Source: an uncultured Lentisphaeraceae bacterium (lineage in GTDB: Bacteria > Verrucomicrobiota > Kiritimatiellia > RFP12 > DVOR01). Taken from it: DNA of 36,544 bases. A program made the translations under genes and the position numbers. Position 1 is the stretch's first letter, and every line of letters starts with the position of its first letter. The stretch lies in the NCBI GenBank assembly GCA_949282555.1, contig CASDPK010000024.1, positions 1-36,544 of the forward strand, in the 5' to 3' direction. A model generated the notes under the pieces. That model saw only the letters and a list, made by a program, of their open reading frames with translations. It was not told the origin of the DNA and did not search any database. Shown one piece after another: positions 16,503 to 23,087 of the stretch.

Positions 16503-19217
16503 TTAGAAGTATTCAGCAACATCTTCCACCCCCTCTTGTTCTGCGGTTTTCATGTTGAACGTTGAATTGGTTGCGACATTTCCCGAAGAGGTGGAAGGCG
16601 CGGAAACGTCCAAGCCCTCCTGCTCGAGCTGATGAGCCTCGCGAAGAATAAAATCTTTCGGATTTACGCTATAAACAGCACTTCCACGAACGAATCTTCT
16701 GTCAATTTTGTAGCAAAATCGCAAAGATTCCCACAGCTTGTCGATTGCTTTCCCGACTTTTACGGCGTTCCATCTCGCATTTCGAATGTAATCCTCGCCC
16801 ATCACATTCCTCATCTGCTCGAAGAACGCTGCCGAGGTGAACTCTCTTGGCGAGACGATCAACCGCATGAAGATCTCACCGAAGACGTCATTCTTCAGAT
16901 TGAAAATGTACTTGTCGGACTCCACAGCCTTCAGTGCCATCACAACCTCCTCTTCACATCCGAGCGCACGCCCGATGCGAATCGCTGCCTTCCCGAAATC
17001 CGGATGCCTCCGGTTGGGCGAATCGCCGTTCCACTTGTCTGCCAAAACCTTTCGAATAATCTCGCAAACAAAGGTCATCCCGTCGTTTCTGATGTTGGAC
17101 ACTTCAGAGTAGATTTCCGATTCTTTTGTCACTTTGTCGGGTCGCCGAAGCAGGGACACGAAAAGCATTCGGTCAGCCAATGCTGCGGACGACGCGAAGG
17201 CGGGCCTAAGCGACGTGACGGCAAGCCACGCACGCGGTTTCAGGCGAACGAGCTCCGAATCGGTGTAAAGCCTCTTCGCCTCAAAATCGGCACCCGTGGA
17301 GGCGGACTCCGCAGCATTCGCAAACCATCGAACCGACGTGTCCATGTTGTCAAGCAAAAGCAGGCCTCCAGCGTTCATGGACACCCAAAACGACTGCGCA
17401 CCCTTTTCGGATGTGTCCACCGTCAAATTTCGTTGAGCGATCCCATACAGCCGGAACAATCCACGCACCGCCGTCGTCTTTCCCGACCCGGCACCGCCCG
17501 TCACGCACAGCGGAGGCTTTGCCTCGTTGTTCAACGCAAGTCCAAGCGCCCACAATTTGAAAACGAGCCTGTCTCGTGGATTGGCCACCTCCATCTCGCG
17601 CCAAATGGCACACTCCGTGAATGGGTCGCGCGGCGAGGATGTCAGCTCCCAAGGGTCAAGCGTCTTGTCCGACGGGAAGAGCACCCCGTCGGTCCCATTG
17701 TCCACCATCTCAACGCCTCGCGCGGTAATCCTTGCCATTTGCCCAACGCCATTCGAAATATAGATGGCGCACGCCCTCTTCTCTCCAGCAGCAGGGAACA
17801 GATTCCCGCGCCTCGCGAAGTAACACTCCGGCAACACGCCGACGGCCTGCTCACCTTGCAACACCTCATCCTGAATCGCCGACCAAATCCGTTTGAACCG
17901 GGCCTCCTCACGATTGACCCCAATCCGCCGCGACACCCACGAACGGAACCAGTCCGAATCAACATTGCACAGGCTTTTGTCCGCCTTCAAGAAAAACATA
18001 CCCGTCCGGAAGTCCCTGTGTTCCTTGTGGTAATACAGCTTCCCCACAGAATTCAGCCATCGCAGCACCACGCGACACATGATCCCGTTCTTCAACTCAC
18101 GTGTGACCCCGTCTCCATCAAATCTCACCGCCGCCTCAACGGCCCAAGCAATCGGCTGGCCTTTTTTCTCCACGTGATAAATCAGCCAATCGCAGTAGAT
18201 GGCGCACCGCGTCTCAGCCGGTAAACTCTTGTCGTTCCAATCCCTCTTCATCCGCGCCTCGGAAGGGGCACGCGCCTTCTTTTTCGCGCCCTCAGGCGCT
18301 TCCGGAATTATTGGTGCGTCCGGCCGTTCACGCGGATGCACCCACTCATCCTTTTCCTTTTCGATTGCCACCTGCGCAAGACGCTTCAAGTCCTCGGGAG
18401 ACCCTCCGGCCTTTAGGAAGTCAGAGCAATCTTTGACGCGCCTTCCGTTCACGAGCTCCGGCAATTCCACCACACGGCAGTTCACACCCGCAGCCTCCAA
18501 CTTTTCACGCTTCAGCAAAGCATAATCCTGCCCCTGCCATCCGGGTGTTGCGGTGTCTTTCGGCGGAGGGTCGTTGTCCGGGATAATCACCACACACCGC
18601 GCACCCTCAAAATAATCCACGTAATGGTCGCGCCACGCCCCGCCTGCGCCCTCCGAAGTCGTTGTCGCAAGCAAGCCTTCCGCCTTGAGCGCCAACACAT
18701 CCTTCTCACCCTCAACAAAAAAGGCGACGCGCCCCGCCTTGATGCCGTGAAGCAATTCCGGCAATTCGTAGAGCGGCCTGCGCTGTCCACGCTCGTCAAG
18801 CTTCTTCAGCCCATATTCCCACTTCTTCGTCGACCCAATGTCAGCAGGGCACTTCTGAATGAACGTCTTCGTCCCATCCGGCCTCACGTAACGATCTTTG
18901 ACGAAAACAAGCCTTCCCGCCTCGTCACGATAGCGATACGATTCGACGTAACGCCCAAACTTTCCCTCCCACTGCTTTTGCGGTTTCGGCTCCGCCGCGT
19001 CGCCCATCACCTCCGCCATCTCAATGCCCAATTTTTCGCACACGTCAGTCATCGTCGCGTAGCACCCGTGGCAATGAAACAAAATCTTCCCCGAATCGCC
19101 AAGCCGAACGCTTGCCGACGGATTCGAATCGTCATGGATAGGGCAACACACCTGCCACTCATCCCCGATTTGTTTCTTCTTCCCCGGGAGCCTGTCCAAA
19201 AATGCCTCAAGCGTCAT
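16503..19217 (-). CDS. Phage primase-helicase (CHC2 zinc finger, TOPRIM, P-loop ATPase)
   Basis: 904 aa. The N-terminal zinc finger has C25-x2-H28 and C49-x2-C52; the TOPRIM primase core has EGEKD (169-173) and DND (214-216); the C-terminal ATPase has Walker A GGAGSGKTT (574-582) and Walker B LLLLDNMD (619-626). It would make primers and unwind DNA at the phage replication fork. ATG 19217 has AAAAGG about eight bases upstream; an upstream GTG (19226) would overlap that site. No phage DNA polymerase is visible, so the host enzyme is probably used. It starts inside the preceding small gene by 11 bases. Confidence 0.87.
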   Translation of the reverse strand: MTLEAFLDRLPGKKKQIGDEWQVCCPIHDDSNPSASVRLGDSGKILFHCHGCYATMTDVCEKLGIEMAEVMGDAAEPKPQKQWEGKFGRYVESYRYRDEAGRLVFVKDRYVRPDGTKTFIQKCPADIGSTKKWEYGLKKLDERGQRRPLYELPELLHGIKAGRVAFFVEGEKDVLALKAEGLLATTTSEGAGGAWRDHYVDYFEGARCVVIIPDNDPPPKDTATPGWQGQDYALLKREKLEAAGVNCRVVELPELVNGRRVKDCSDFLKAGGSPEDLKRLAQVAIEKEKDEWVHPRERPDAPIIPEAPEGAKKKARAPSEARMKRDWNDKSLPAETRCAIYCDWLIYHVEKKGQPIAWAVEAAVRFDGDGVTRELKNGIMCRVVLRWLNSVGKLYYHKEHRDFRTGMFFLKADKSLCNVDSDWFRSWVSRRIGVNREEARFKRIWSAIQDEVLQGEQAVGVLPECYFARRGNLFPAAGEKRACAIYISNGVGQMARITARGVEMVDNGTDGVLFPSDKTLDPWELTSSPRDPFTECAIWREMEVANPRDRLVFKLWALGLALNNEAKPPLCVTGGAGSGKTTAVRGLFRLYGIAQRNLTVDTSEKGAQSFWVSMNAGGLLLLDNMDTSVRWFANAAESASTGADFEAKRLYTDSELVRLKPRAWLAVTSLRPAFASSAALADRMLFVSLLRRPDKVTKESEIYSEVSNIRNDGMTFVCEIIRKVLADKWNGDSPNRRHPDFGKAAIRIGRALGCEEEVVMALKAVESDKYIFNLKNDVFGEIFMRLIVSPREFTSAAFFEQMRNVMGEDYIRNARWNAVKVGKAIDKLWESLRFCYKIDRRFVRGSAVYSVNPKDFILREAHQLEQEGLDVSAPSTSSGNVATNSTFNMKTAEQEGVEDVAEYF

Positions 19218-19365
19218 CGTGCGCACCTTTTAATGCTTCAGCCAATTCTGCGGCAAAAATGCCGCCCAACGCCTCAACCACGGTTGCAAGCGCACTCGAA
19301 GGCATCCGGCGAAGCCTAGAGCCTTCCGGAATGCATCCGAGCGCCACCTGCAACCCTGAATCCAT
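19207..19365 (-). CDS. Small unrecognised protein overlapping the primase start
   Basis: A 52-aa frame (begins MDSGLQVALG, ends KGAHDDA) filling the gap between the SSB-like gene and the primase gene, ending 11 bases inside the latter. GAGAGG lies close before ATG 19365. The Ala/Leu-rich end is probably one amphipathic helix. The overlap and lack of other coding in the gap support a real gene; function unknown. Confidence 0.5.
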   Translation of the reverse strand: MDSGLQVALGCIPEGSRLRRMPSSALATVVEALGGIFAAELAEALKGAHDDA

Positions 19366-19381
19366 GAACCTCTCGTCTCTT

Positions 19382-19693
19382 TCAGAAAGGCAAATTGCCG
19401 TCCGCGGCCTCGGGGTTCTCCGCCGGAGTCGCCGTCATGGAAGCCTTCTTCGCCTTCGCCGCCTCAACCTCCCGTTCCCACGCCTCGCGCGATTGGAACG
19501 AAAGCGACAAAAACTTCTTCCCGTCTCGCTGGGAATAACGCGTCCACGCCGTGGCACGGTATTCCTTCCCATCGATCTTCACGAAGCCGCGCATCGAAGG
19601 CAAATTGTCCCCCGGCTTCTTGAAATCGTTCTGATAAAGCTCCCCCGTCAAATCCTTGCGTTCACGCTTCGGGTGCTCACCGTTCTCACTCAT
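19382..19693 (-). CDS. SSB-like single-stranded DNA-binding protein
   Basis: 103 aa. The central beta-rich part (GELYQNDFKK, MRGFVKIDGKEYRATAW, GKKFLSLSFQ) looks like a small OB-fold-type phage protein, and the C-terminus (EAADGNLPF) resembles the acidic SSB tail that recruits replication partners. It is next to the primase-helicase, as expected. ATG 19693 has AAAGGA eight bases upstream; the longer frame (to 19765) shadows the next gene. It would coat single-stranded DNA at the phage fork. Confidence 0.65.
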   Translation of the reverse strand: MSENGEHPKRERKDLTGELYQNDFKKPGDNLPSMRGFVKIDGKEYRATAWTRYSQRDGKKFLSLSFQSREAWEREVEAAKAKKASMTATPAENPEAADGNLPF

Positions 19694-19956
19694 CGTCCGA
19701 TCCTTTCGCTGGTTCGAGTTCCACAAAAAAGCCCGCGATGTTCCTTCCCGGCGGGCGCGGGGCAAAGGGGTCTTGCAAAAAACGCGTCACACGTCGAAAA
19801 TCCGCCAATCGACTGCTCACTCTCAGGGTCAACATGCCTGTGGGCACAACGGCCGTTCAAACCATGCGCGCACCGAACGCATGATCGATCAATCCCATCG
19901 GCATCACGCACATGCATCAATTCGGCAAAAAACGAAAATGGCACAGTGCTTCTCAT
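19690..19956 (-). CDS. Small Cys-rich protein, probably zinc-binding
   Basis: 88 aa with C26-x2-C29, Cys37, Cys56, Cys65 and Cys78 plus several His (HRH at 39-41). Function not recognised. Both ends overlap neighbours by ATGA (19953-19956 and 19690-19693), which strongly suggests coupled translation and supports it as a gene. The Cys/His spacing resembles the Cys-rich tail of the preceding ASCH-like protein, so the two may be related or work together. Confidence 0.6.
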   Translation of the reverse strand: MRSTVPFSFFAELMHVRDADGIDRSCVRCAHGLNGRCAHRHVDPESEQSIGGFSTCDAFFARPLCPAPAGKEHRGLFCGTRTSERIGR

Positions 19957-20615
19957 GGAATGCCCCCGCAGTCCTTCGCAAAATCCTCCACCGTGCAGAA
20001 CTGCTCGCAAACATCATTCGGTGACACCGCACGGCACCCACCGTTCCTGTAACAATTCAGCCCATCGCCATCGCCATTCGAAAGGAAACAATTAGCGCAC
20101 CGCCTAAAAGGCGTAAACACCTCCCCCGCCTTCATGCGATATCCCGCGACGCCTGAAAGATAGCGCCACCCAAGCGGCGCACGCCCAATCCCAACGCACG
20201 CAAGCGGAATCGGGGCCGCAAAACGCGTCGCCCCCATCAAATGCCAAATGAACGCACCCCCACGCATCCCGGCATAAGCCGCAAACGCCTCCCTCGAAAC
20301 ACACGTCTCGGCCTCCTCATCCTTTCCGTAATGCCTCACACTCACCCAATCATAAGAACGCAAAATCGCCCCACCGGTGATTGCCCCCACCGGAGCCGTC
20401 TCATAAAAAAGCACCACAGGCGCCCCACGCAACCTATCTCGAATCTGCGCGGTAAACGCCCGAGGTGCCGTCTTTCGCACCTCGCCAACCTTCTCGCCCG
20501 ACAAAATCCTCTCAAGCCACCTCGTCTTGATCGATGCCAAAACAAAGTGATCGTTGAACGTCCTCAGCGTCAGCCCCGCAAGAGCCTCCACCGTTTCCTT
20601 CTGAGCCTCGTCCAT
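19953..20615 (-). CDS. ASCH-like domain protein with a Cys-rich C-terminal domain
   Basis: 220 aa. Residues about 25-160 look like an ASCH/PUA-fold domain: 'SIKTRWLERILSGEKVGEVRK' then 'PVVLFYETAPVGAITGGAIL', the usual start of ASCH proteins, which bind RNA or modified nucleosides. Residues 173-216 hold seven cysteines (C173-x2-C176, C188, C194, C203, C207, C216), probably a zinc module. ATG 20615 has GGGAGG eight bases upstream. It sits among early phage genes; roles in RNA handling or host takeover are possible but unproven. Confidence 0.6.
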   Translation of the reverse strand: MDEAQKETVEALAGLTLRTFNDHFVLASIKTRWLERILSGEKVGEVRKTAPRAFTAQIRDRLRGAPVVLFYETAPVGAITGGAILRSYDWVSVRHYGKDEEAETCVSREAFAAYAGMRGGAFIWHLMGATRFAAPIPLACVGIGRAPLGWRYLSGVAGYRMKAGEVFTPFRRCANCFLSNGDGDGLNCYRNGGCRAVSPNDVCEQFCTVEDFAKDCGGIP

Positions 20616-20617
20616 TA

Positions 20618-21067
20618 TCAAAACCTCCCGTTTCTCTTCTCACGCAACGTCAAACGGCGCATCTCGTTGATGGGATTGAAAAAGATCGGCTCCTCACCCA
20701 TCCCTGCATCCTCCCTCGCCACCAACCACGCCTCCGCCGAACGCCACGCATGGCAAAATTCCACAGCCTTCTCCCGCGAAGAAAACCGCTCCAAAACCGA
20801 CCATTCGCGCTTCGACTCATCCGCCAGCGGAAACCTCCGCGAAGTCTCCACCGCCCAATCTCGCCGAGGAGGCAACACCGGCGCCTCCGAAGGCGAACAC
20901 GCCAGCCTCCCATGAACAAGAAAAGGCCGCGTCTTCCCAGTCCGCGCAAAAACATCCCGAAGCCACGCGTCATGATCGTAATTCGCAGGGTCATCCGGAA
21001 CCCTCCGAACCCGCAAAGGCGCATGCCAAAAACAAAAATCCCCCTCCGGCATATCAACCCCGCTCAT
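20618..21067 (-). CDS. Unrecognised phage protein
   Basis: 149 aa from ATG 21067, which overlaps the end of the preceding gene; ATG 21052, two bases after that stop (TGATATG) with GGGG upstream, would give 144 aa and is equally possible. The protein is soluble and rich in Trp and Arg. A segment near residues 90-125 (SVLERFSSREKAVEFCHAWRSAEAWLVA) looks like a helical pair. No motif recognised. It is coupled to the ASCH-like gene with a two-base gap. Confidence 0.55.
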   Translation of the reverse strand: MSGVDMPEGDFCFWHAPLRVRRVPDDPANYDHDAWLRDVFARTGKTRPFLVHGRLACSPSEAPVLPPRRDWAVETSRRFPLADESKREWSVLERFSSREKAVEFCHAWRSAEAWLVAREDAGMGEEPIFFNPINEMRRLTLREKRNGRF

Positions 21068-21347
21068 AATCCCACTCGGCCGCCAAAAACTGAAGCCGCT
21101 GCTGAAACTCACCAAACGGCATCCCCGAAGGCAACCGAACAAGACAAAGACTCCCCGACCGAATGTTGAACAACCGCTCCGGCATCTCTTGGCGCGCAAG
21201 CGCCTTCCGGCAACACTCAGCAAGATCAAGCGCATCAAGCTCCAGCGCCCGCCGCATCCGTTGGTCCAAATCCTTTCGACATTGGATCAACGCATCACGG
21301 ATGCCGATCTCATCATCCATCGTCAGCCGATGAACCTCAAACTTCAT
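21054..21347 (-). CDS. Small helical phage protein, unrecognised
   Basis: 97 aa with a long helical segment (IRDALIQCRKDLDQRMRRALELDALDLAECCRKALARQ) followed by a short beta part. A textbook ribosome-binding site (AAGGAGG, six bases upstream) precedes ATG 21347. It follows the Arc-like gene closely and is followed by an overlapping gene, so it belongs to the leftward early operon. Function unknown. Confidence 0.65.
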   Translation of the reverse strand: MKFEVHRLTMDDEIGIRDALIQCRKDLDQRMRRALELDALDLAECCRKALARQEMPERLFNIRSGSLCLVRLPSGMPFGEFQQRLQFLAAEWDYERG

Positions 21348-21348
21348 C

Positions 21349-21525
21349 TCACACCTCCTTCAACACGGCTTCAGATGCCATATACTTCTCGCGAACCGCC
21401 TCAACAATCAGCGCGTTCACGCTCAAATATGCCCGCTTGCGTTTCTCCGCGTCTAACGCCGCCGCCACCTCCGAAGGAAAGCGCACACTGCGCGTCACAT
21501 CCTTGCCAATGCCGTTATTGCTCAT
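21349..21525 (-). CDS. Arc/CopG-like ribbon-helix-helix protein
   Basis: 58 aa. 'DVTRSVRFPSEVAAALDAEKRKRAYLSVNALIVEAVREKY' has the ribbon-helix-helix plan: a short strand (TRSVRF), helix one (PSEVAAALDAEKRKR) and helix two (SVNALIVEAVREKY). Such dimers bind short operators through the paired strand. ATG 21525 is chosen for spacing from a GGGG motif; GTG 21534 is possible. Likely an early transcription regulator; its target may be one of the palindromes or repeats at 21972-22559. Confidence 0.7.
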   Translation of the reverse strand: MSNNGIGKDVTRSVRFPSEVAAALDAEKRKRAYLSVNALIVEAVREKYMASEAVLKEV

Positions 21526-21530
21526 TTGTG

Positions 21531-21692
21531 TCACCCCATCCGCTTAAGATTGCGCCTTGCGGCAAAATGCGGGCACGTCAGACCCGCGCTATCCGTTCCT
21601 GCTTCATTTCGTTTTCTTTTCGCTACCGTTCGCCGTGCCCTACGTTCACGCAGTAATGCGCCACGAGGCCTCAAGTCAAAGCCGACCCTCAT
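21531..21692 (-). CDS. Very small basic protein
   Basis: A 53-aa, strongly basic frame (begins MRVGFDLRPR; contains RERRARRTVAKRKRNE; ends RRNLKRMG). It starts with an ATGA overlap on the preceding gene's stop (21689-21692) and has AGGAG about nine bases upstream; its stop lies six bases before the Arc-like start. These links argue for a translated gene. The charge suggests nucleic-acid binding; family unknown. Confidence 0.55.
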   Translation of the reverse strand: MRVGFDLRPRGALLRERRARRTVAKRKRNEAGTDSAGLTCPHFAARRNLKRMG

Positions 21693-21949
21693 CGCCGCCT
21701 CTCCTGCACGATTTCGTCTAATGCCATCAAATGGCTTTCAAGGTAAATCCTCATCCATTTCACCTCGTGCTCAATCTTTTCAAGTTCGTCTCTGGCCGTT
21801 ATTACCATCAAAAGCCTGTCTTCCGTATACTTCTCCTCAAGCGAAAGTCCGGCGGCAAGCGCATTCAGGCTTTTAACGCTATTCTTGAATGCCTCCTTTG
21901 TGTGACGTGCTCTCATCTCTCCGAGGGTTTCGGGTCTCTCTTCCATCAT
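21689..21949 (-). CDS. Small coiled-coil-like phage protein, unrecognised
   Basis: 86 aa, almost entirely helical and charged (for example ITARDELEKIEHEVKWMRIYLESHLMALDEIV), no membrane segment. AAAGGA lies seven bases before the double ATG at 21949. A perfect hairpin or palindrome (21972-21991) lies just upstream, so expression may be controlled there. It overlaps the next small gene by ATGA. Function unknown. Confidence 0.6.
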   Translation of the reverse strand: MMEERPETLGEMRARHTKEAFKNSVKSLNALAAGLSLEEKYTEDRLLMVITARDELEKIEHEVKWMRIYLESHLMALDEIVQERRR

Positions 21950-21971
21950 CGTGTTCCTTTCTTTGCCAGTT

Positions 21972-21991
21972 CCCTGCCATCAATGGCAGGG
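21972..21991. promoter_or_regulatory. 20-bp palindrome upstream of the 86-aa gene
   Basis: Arms CCCTGCCAT and ATGGCAGGG separated by two bases form a perfect inverted repeat between two early genes, 23 bases before the start at 21949. It could be an operator, or an RNA hairpin that attenuates transcription of the downstream early genes. Confidence 0.5.
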
Positions 21992-22015
21992 TTCGTCCTT
22001 GCCGGTGCCGCGCAG

Positions 22016-22210
22016 TTATGTGCGGGTCGTACGACCCTTCTTGCTCAAAAAATAGGCGTGGTAATCGCCCGTCGCTTCGCCCCCGTGGGTCGTACGACCT
22101 AGCGAGGCCAAGATAAAAGCGCCCTGCACCGGGGAAACGCCGAGCTTTTCGGCGAAGGTTTCAACCAGTCGCCTGGTTGTAATTGGGAGGACAATCTTCT
22201 TCGTGCTCAT
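22016..22210 (-). CDS. Small ribbon-helix-helix-like protein with two operator copies inside its gene
   Basis: 64 aa. 'KIVLPITTRRLVETFAEKLGVSPVQGAFILASLG' follows the strand-helix-helix pattern of ribbon-helix-helix regulators. The start overlaps the preceding stop (ATGA, 22207-22210), with AAAGGG upstream. Its coding region contains two copies of the palindrome GGTCGTACGACC in the same frame, each coding Gly-Arg-Thr-Thr (residues 38-41 and 59-62). It may therefore bind its own gene, or the second copy may control the genes downstream. Family call is by pattern. Confidence 0.6.
   Translation of the reverse strand: MSTKKIVLPITTRRLVETFAEKLGVSPVQGAFILASLGRTTHGGEATGDYHAYFLSKKGRTTRT
22024..22037. 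promoter_or_regulatory. Palindromic operator copy 1 (GGGTCGTACGACCC)
   Basis: A perfect 14-bp palindrome in the 3' end of the 64-aa gene. Its 12-bp core GGTCGTACGACC occurs three times, all within 490 bp. The centre is 63 bp from that of copy 2, about six helical turns, so proteins bound at both would face the same side of the DNA. Confidence 0.65.
22088..22099. promoter_or_regulatory. Palindromic operator copy 2 (GGTCGTACGACC)
   Basis: A perfect 12-bp palindrome inside the 64-aa ribbon-helix-helix-like gene. Identical core to copies 1 and 3. Confidence 0.65.
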
Positions 22211-22467
22211 TTCAGCAACCCTTTCTTCCTTGCGTTGCGAACTGCTTCACGGCGGGCGCGGTTCTCTTCGATTTCGTCTGCAATAGCGCGAAAATCATCA
22301 GGCGATAAGTGGTGCCCTACGGCCTCCGCACCCCGTTGAATAAGATAGTCGGCATTAAACCGTTCTTCACCACCGTGCTTTGCCGTATAGGTTGCGACAA
22401 GTCTTGTAGTCTTTAGGTCGAGCGACCAGTTCACGCGTTTTCGGAAAATATCAGGAACTCGTGTCAT
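22207..22467 (-). CDS. First gene of the leftward early operon, ribbon-helix-helix-like candidate repressor
   Basis: 86 aa. Residues about 12-52 (VNWSLDLKTTRLVATYTAKHGGEERFNADYLIQRGAEAVG) fit a strand followed by two helices, as in ribbon-helix-helix regulators; the C-terminus is a charged helix ending KKGLLK. AAAGGA lies upstream of ATG 22467. It is transcribed from a near-consensus promoter whose spacer contains a perfect palindrome, the usual design of an autorepressed regulator. No CI-like helix-turn-helix repressor is visible in the window, so this and its neighbour are the best lysogeny-control candidates. Repressor role is inferred. Confidence 0.6.
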   Translation of the reverse strand: MTRVPDIFRKRVNWSLDLKTTRLVATYTAKHGGEERFNADYLIQRGAEAVGHHLSPDDFRAIADEIEENRARREAVRNARKKGLLK

Positions 22468-22491
22468 CTGTTCATCCTTTCTGTGCCGCTC

Positions 22492-22520
22492 ATTATAACA
22501 GGTCGTACGACCCTATTCAA
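22492..22520 (-). promoter_or_regulatory. Leftward early promoter
   Basis: On the minus strand, -35 TTGAAT (22520-22515) and a perfect -10 TATAAT (22497-22492) are 17 bp apart. The spacer contains operator copy 3, so a bound regulator would block RNA polymerase. Transcription would start near 22485, about 18 bases before the first gene. Confidence 0.75.
22501..22512. promoter_or_regulatory. Palindromic operator copy 3, inside the early promoter
   Basis: GGTCGTACGACC lies wholly between the -35 and -10 boxes of the leftward promoter. Same core as the two copies inside the 64-aa gene. The position predicts direct repression. Confidence 0.72.
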
Positions 22521-22526
22521 TACCTT

Positions 22527-22559
22527 TTTAGTATTTTTTTGGTATTACTTTGGTATATC
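22527..22559. repeat. Three 11-bp phased repeats in the divergent control region
   Basis: TTTAGTAT, TTTGGTAT and TTTGGTAT begin at 22527, 22538 and 22549, exactly 11 bp apart, followed by the leader of the rightward membrane-protein/recombinase operon. The one-turn spacing suggests a cooperative binding array on one DNA face. They overlap where a rightward promoter should be; I could not find a convincing -35/-10 pair there. Confidence 0.6.
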
Positions 22560-22586
22560 GCCAAGTCGTTATAGGAGACCTTCGCC

Positions 22587-23087
22587 GTGGAAACCCTCGT
22601 CATTCCCGCCCTGCTTGCCCTTCTTCTGATCTTTTTGCTCTTGCGCAAAGGCCGCCTAGCACGCCTCTTGCGCTTCCTTGTCGCCGCCGCCACCCTCTTC
22701 GCCATCGCCTACGCCTGCGGCCTTCGACAGCCCGGTTGGTATCTGCTTGCCACAGTCGTCGCCATCCCCCTCTCAAAAAGGCGGTACTCCGAAAAGGAAA
22801 TCTCCCGCCAACACATCAACGCCACCTTCCAAGCCGAAAAATGCCTTGCCGAATGCTACGCCGCAGGCAATGAGCCAATGTGCCACTTCTGCGGGCAACC
22901 CATGCCCATCACACAATTGGGCGGCGTTTACCACAACCTAAAAACGCACGAAACCTATCTTGCCTGCACCACCTGCAAAGCCTCCGCCTATCGCGAACAC
23001 GGGAAAGACAACATCACGAAAATCAAAATCAGCAAGCCCCGTCTCCGCCAAAAAGCAAAAGCCCGTCAGCAAAAGGCCGCCCAATGA
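22587..23087 (+). CDS. Membrane protein with a four-cysteine zinc-finger-like domain, coupled to the recombinase
   Basis: 166 aa. Two or three hydrophobic segments at the N-terminus (about residues 4-19, 27-44 and 51-62), then a cytoplasmic-looking part with C99-x2-C102 and C127-x2-C130, probably one zinc site resembling an HNH-type or treble-clef fold, and a Lys/Arg/Gln-rich basic tail. GTG 22587 has AGGAG about nine bases upstream. The stop overlaps the recombinase start (ATGA, 23084-23087). The pairing suggests a role in recombination control or in anchoring the event at the membrane, but nothing recognised supports either. Confidence 0.65.
   Translation: METLVIPALLALLLIFLLLRKGRLARLLRFLVAAATLFAIAYACGLRQPGWYLLATVVAIPLSKRRYSEKEISRQHINATFQAEKCLAECYAAGNEPMCHFCGQPMPITQLGGVYHNLKTHETYLACTTCKASAYREHGKDNITKIKISKPRLRQKAKARQQKAAQ

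Noticed and set aside
16208..16522. 104-aa minus-strand frame through the inverted repeats, and plus-strand frames in the same gap
   Set aside because: The frame reads through the palindromes and a poly-A/T centre, and starts inside the end of the primase gene without a ribosome-binding site.
16632..18224. Open frame of 530 codons opposite the primase-helicase gene
   Set aside because: Composition is unlike a protein and it is fully antisense to a gene with intact zinc, TOPRIM and Walker motifs.
22517..22705. Basic 62-aa frame on the minus strand at the control region
   Set aside because: It lies opposite the start of the membrane/zinc protein gene and covers the phased repeats; no binding site before its start.
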